Both the position numbers and the translations under genes were made by a program. Below, one piece after another: positions 12,442 to 14,689 of a stretch of 14,689 nucleotides of DNA. The stretch is from positions 4,736 to 19,424 of the forward strand of contig DARQ01000056.1 in assembly GCA_002503395.1 (NCBI GenBank), written 5' to 3'. Origin of the DNA: Euryarchaeota archaeon UBA60 (lineage in GTDB: Archaea; Thermoplasmatota; Poseidoniia; Poseidoniales; Poseidoniaceae). The notes under the pieces were generated by a model. The model did not search any database. It saw nothing but the letters and a program-made list of their open reading frames with translations, and had not been told where the DNA came from. Each line of letters begins with the position of its first letter. Position 1 is the stretch's first letter.

Positions 12442-13770
12442 ATGCGTACCGTATTACTCAACTGTGGGCCAATCGCCCACCTCGACCACGGCGGTGAAGT
12501 GCCGATGGTTGGCTCGCTGGTCGAAGAAGTTGAAAACTTAGTCAGTGATTGCGGCGGAATCGTCATTCGCGATAATACCATTGAGTGCATCGCCGAATCA
12601 TCTGAACTAGCCAGTGAATACCTTACTGGGGGGATTGGTGAGCACAATGCTCCAAGCCTTATCCAGACGGGTGCCGATACCACTGTTTGGAATATTTCTG
12701 GGCGTGCCGTGACACCTGGATTCGTCGATTCCCACACCCATCTATTGTGGGCTGGTGACCGCTCACGAGAAGTGATGTGGCGACAACGCGGGTTGTCATA
12801 TTCTGAAATTGCCGAAATGGGTGGTGGCATCTCCCATACAGTGTTTTCAACCAGAGCCGCCATGGATCAGGAAATACTGGAACTGGGTCGGCAAAGAATG
12901 GAGACTGCTCTTCATTATGGCACAACGATGATGGAGGTCAAGAGTGGTTATGGGCTCGACACTGAGTCCGAACTACGACTTCTTCGCGGCGCCAAGGAAT
13001 TGTCCCAGGTGGAAGGCCTACCGAATCTTGACCTGACCTGGTTAGGTGCGCATGCGGCTCCACCGAGCACCGGCACAATGTCTGCTGATAATAATCTCCA
13101 ATCATACGTTGAAGAGATACTCTCCGAACAATTACCGGCGGTACTCGAGCAAGGACTGGCACGCTCCGGCGACGTGTTCTGTGAGCCGGGATGGTTCACC
13201 ATCGATCAGACCGAAGAGATTTGCTCGGCCGGTCGCGCTGGTGGATTGGAAATTCGGTTGCACGTCGACGAATTCTGTGATGGTGGCGGGATGGGATTGG
13301 CCAGTGAGTTGGCCGCCACCACCGCCGACCATGCCCATCATTCACCACTGGACTCAAGACTGGATGCTAAGAAAAGTGGGACACTGCAAGGATTTCTGCT
13401 CGGCACTCCACATGTGATGGGAGATTCAATGCCTCCGGTCAACTCATGCGTGGAAAATGATATTGCCTTCACTATCGCCACAGATTTCAACCCCAATTGC
13501 CAGACTCTCAGCATGCCTTTCATCGGTAGTTTGGCGGTGCAGAGATGCGGTATCGACCCACTGACGGCACTGGTGGCAGCGACCCGTAATCCAGCTACAG
13601 GAATAGTACGCGATGATGGATTGGAGCAAGGGGTATTGAAGGGTGGAGCGGTAGCCAATCTCAATATTCTCAAGACCAATAGTTGGGAATCGTGGTGTCT
13701 TCAGCCGGGGGTCTCACCGATCCACAGTACTTTCATTTCCGGAAAACCTGCCGGTATTGAAAAAACATAA
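12442..13770 (+). CDS. hutI: Imidazolonepropionase (HutI)
   Basis: The product (442 aa from ATG 12442) is HutI, the amidohydrolase that opens 4-imidazolone-5-propionate to N-formimino-glutamate in histidine degradation. The metal site is visible: H98/H100 in TPGFVDSHTHLLWAG, H274 with E277 in RLHVDEF, H297 in TADHAHH, and D348 in TDFNPN. EVKSGYGLD and SYSEIAEMGGGISHTV are family-specific. ATG 12415 would add nine residues unlike the family, and its codon probably lies upstream of the transcript start, so 12442 (MRTVLLNCGPIAHL) is preferred with moderate certainty. At about 440 aa it is somewhat longer than usual because of inserts in the N-terminal beta domain. No hutH or hutU is in the window. 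Confidence 0.93.
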   Translation: MRTVLLNCGPIAHLDHGGEVPMVGSLVEEVENLVSDCGGIVIRDNTIECIAESSELASEYLTGGIGEHNAPSLIQTGADTTVWNISGRAVTPGFVDSHTHLLWAGDRSREVMWRQRGLSYSEIAEMGGGISHTVFSTRAAMDQEILELGRQRMETALHYGTTMMEVKSGYGLDTESELRLLRGAKELSQVEGLPNLDLTWLGAHAAPPSTGTMSADNNLQSYVEEILSEQLPAVLEQGLARSGDVFCEPGWFTIDQTEEICSAGRAGGLEIRLHVDEFCDGGGMGLASELAATTADHAHHSPLDSRLDAKKSGTLQGFLLGTPHVMGDSMPPVNSCVENDIAFTIATDFNPNCQTLSMPFIGSLAVQRCGIDPLTALVAATRNPATGIVRDDGLEQGVLKGGAVANLNILKTNSWESWCLQPGVSPIHSTFISGKPAGIEKT

Positions 13771-13838
13771 ATAGCCGAATAGATAATACTTAGCGCAATT
13801 AGTAATAAAACTAGTAAAAATGGACTTTCAGTGATATC

Positions 13839-14153
13839 ATGTGGGTGGAGACGGTGGTGTGCACGGCCCGAAGAGGACGCACCGCGAGATTACGCCGGTT
13901 GCTAGATGCGCGACAGGCGCTTAAGAGGAGGTGCGAAGGTTGCCAAGGTGCTTGGGTGGCTCCAGGGATCGGCGACAAGAATATATTTCTGGTGCAGGCA
14001 ATATTTGTCGACGAGAAATCTTGGAAGAAGGCCTCGGAGAAGATTTCTACTGAATTAGACTCCAAGGATGGCGGCATAGAATCCGAATTAGGTGGACCCC
14101 CTTTGGTTGGAATGTTCAAAATCAGGGCGGTTGATTTGAAATTCAAAGAATAA
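13839..14153 (+). CDS. Unrecognised 104-aa protein
   Basis: I do not recognise the family. The N-terminal third is Arg-rich (ARRGRTARLRRLLDARQALKRR), followed by a CEGC pair, then an alternating strand/helix region (NIFLVQAIFVDEKSWKKASEKISTELDS) and a final strand pair (PLVGMFKIRAVDLKFKE). AT-rich sequence (TAATAAAAC near 13802-13810) about 30 bases before ATG 13839 could be a TATA box, and no Shine-Dalgarno is seen. A 122-aa reading on the opposite strand covers the same bases. The plus reading is favoured because its C-terminal half looks like folded protein and the minus reading does not. Moderate certainty that it is real. Confidence 0.5.
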   Translation: MWVETVVCTARRGRTARLRRLLDARQALKRRCEGCQGAWVAPGIGDKNIFLVQAIFVDEKSWKKASEKISTELDSKDGGIESELGGPPLVGMFKIRAVDLKFKE

Positions 14154-14157
14154 CCAA

Positions 14158-14242
14158 TGCCCGTCAGGGCGTATAACATAGGTTATGCGAACCAGATAAG
14201 GGAACGAAAGATATGTGAATTGTGTAATAATTCATACATATC
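14158..14242. other. Three consecutive hairpins in the gap after the 104-aa ORF
   Basis: The 251-base gap 14154-14404 begins with strong secondary structure. The first hairpin is GCCC-GTCA-GGGC (14159-14170). The second is an 8-bp stem, CGTATAAC (14170-14177) with GTTATGCG (14182-14189) around an ATAG loop, with one G-U pair. The third is a 12-bp stem, GATATGTGAATT (14210-14221) with AATTC (14229-14233) and ACATATC (14236-14242), interrupted by a 2-base bulge. It could be a 3' UTR/terminator region or a small structured RNA. No known RNA family is recognised. Confidence 0.5.
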
Positions 14243-14296
14243 CACTCAGTACAACGTTTTCTAGCATTACTCGCAACCCTAATGGCAGTTTTGACC

Positions 14297-14303
14297 TTTT
14301 TTT
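14297..14303 (+). terminator. Possible oligo-T transcription terminator
   Basis: A run of seven T on the plus strand in the gap downstream of the 104-aa ORF. Archaeal RNA polymerase can terminate at oligo-T without a hairpin, so this could end transcripts that include the hairpin segment. The rest of the gap to 14404 shows only AT-rich sequence with a possible TATA (TATTGATAATC near 14367-14377) for the zinc-ribbon gene. Confidence 0.35.
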
Positions 14304-14404
14304 AACCTCCTCCCCTACACTAAGCGGTGAATTTCTCAAAGGGCATTCGAAGTAGCGTCAACGTAGTATTGATAATCACTCGCTTCTCAGGGTTAATTGG
14401 TAAC

Positions 14405-14557
14405 ATGGCTGGAATTGAGGGTTTTTGTTTGAAGTGTAAGACCTACGGGCCTATTACCAACCCAGAAAAATTCGTGATGAAGAATGGTAGAACCAGAATG
14501 GCTGGGAGCTGTTCGCAATCAGGTTGTACCGGTAGAATTTCTAAAATCGTATCTTAG
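14405..14557 (+). CDS. Small zinc-ribbon protein (DUF5679-like), 50 aa
   Basis: The 50-aa product matches the pattern of short archaeal zinc-ribbon proteins of the DUF5679 type: FCLKCKTYGPITNPEKFVMKNGRTRMAGSC, a CXXC knuckle, a K-N-G-R turn and a second Cys pair. The second pair is CSQSGC, four residues between the cysteines and not the common two. The gene could start further upstream (GTG 14327), but that adds residues unlike the family. ATG 14405 is preferred, with a TATA-like element about 30 bases before it and no Shine-Dalgarno. Function unknown; zinc binding is predicted. Confidence 0.78.
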   Translation: MAGIEGFCLKCKTYGPITNPEKFVMKNGRTRMAGSCSQSGCTGRISKIVS

Positions 14558-14581
14558 AAATAGATTGTGCTACCGATTTGG

Positions 14582-14589
14582 ATAAATAC
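14582..14589 (+). promoter_or_regulatory. TATA-like box of the tRNA-Val gene
   Basis: ATAAATAC lies 23-30 bases before the first base of the mature tRNA, the standard archaeal TATA distance, in the short gap after the zinc-ribbon gene. Confidence 0.5.
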
Positions 14590-14611
14590 CGACTCACTTT
14601 AGCGGCGTCAA

Positions 14612-14684
14612 GGGCTCGTGGTCTAGGGGCTATGACGTCGCCTTGACATGGCGAAGATCGCCAGTTCAATTCTGGCCGGGCCCA
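14612..14684 (+). tRNA. tRNA-Val (anticodon GAC)
   Basis: A 73-base cloverleaf folds completely. The acceptor stem is GGGCTCG with CGGGCCC, including one G-U pair. The D arm is GTC/GAC around TAGGGGCTAT. The anticodon stem TCGCC/GGCGA encloses the loop TTGACAT with anticodon GAC at 14645-14647, reading GUC and GUU valine codons. The variable loop is AGATC, the T stem GCCAG/CTGGC encloses TTCAATT, and the discriminator base is A. The CCA end is not encoded. There is no intron. Confidence 0.95.
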
Positions 14685-14689
14685 CTCAA

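Noticed and set aside
13811..14179. 122-aa minus-strand reading opposite the 104-aa ORF
   Set aside because: Its translation is Ser/Thr/Pro-rich without structured segments and it runs into the hairpin region. The plus reading looks more protein-like, though neither is certain.
1..14689. Mobile elements, integrases or defence systems
   Set aside because: No transposase, integrase, toxin-antitoxin pair or terminal repeats were seen. The RHH gene is paired with folE, not with a toxin gene.

Overview
This is archaeal DNA, most likely from a marine Thermoplasmatota (Marine Group II/III-type euryarchaeote); that placement is inference. The archaeal signs are eukaryote-type ribosomal proteins (S19e, L39e, L31e, S17e), a PDCD5-family protein, Kae1, a preQ0 (archaeosine-type) pathway, GGAGGTGA-like ribosome binding sites, TATA-like boxes about 25-30 bases before several starts, and a tRNA without an encoded CCA. 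Genes are packed tightly and many start codons touch or overlap the preceding stop.

Layout. Bases 1-2292 (+) are a translation/RNA operon: rps19e (3' part), PDCD5-like, rpl39e, rpl31e, rps17e, an unrecognised 74-aa protein and a TrmJ-like SPOUT RNA methyltransferase. This converges, with a 4-base overlap, on a minus-strand 7-deazaguanine (preQ0) block. In transcription order the block is a 58-aa ribbon-helix-helix regulator, folE, queE, queC, then a small two-helix membrane protein and queD (5243 to 2289). The promoter of this block carries four 7-bp direct repeats at an exact 11-bp period. Upstream on the same strand (10403 to 5343) lies a close-packed run: SlyD-like FKBP, methylmalonyl-CoA mutase large subunit, methylmalonyl-CoA epimerase, an unrecognised 100-aa protein, and a NatAB-like ABC exporter (ATPase and permease). 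Before it come a gene for a disordered, basic protein and kae1. Kae1 is divergent from hutI (imidazolonepropionase, +) across a very short symmetric promoter region. The right end holds an unrecognised 104-aa ORF, a stretch of three hairpins, a 50-aa zinc-ribbon protein and tRNA-Val(GAC).

FolE, QueD, QueE and QueC together make preQ0 from GTP, the precursor of archaeosine in archaeal tRNA. Kae1 (t6A) and TrmJ (2'-O-methylation) also act on tRNA, so tRNA modification is a recurring theme. MCM and epimerase form part of the propionyl-CoA to succinyl-CoA route; the B12-binding small subunit is not in the window.

The most notable points are: (1) a dedicated RHH regulator and repeat operator heading an archaeal preQ0 operon; (2) QueC lacking all four zinc-binding cysteines; (3) an epimerase with Gln-Gln where a metal-ligand His is expected; (4) a membrane protein translationally coupled to queD; (5) an unexplained multi-hairpin intergenic segment.
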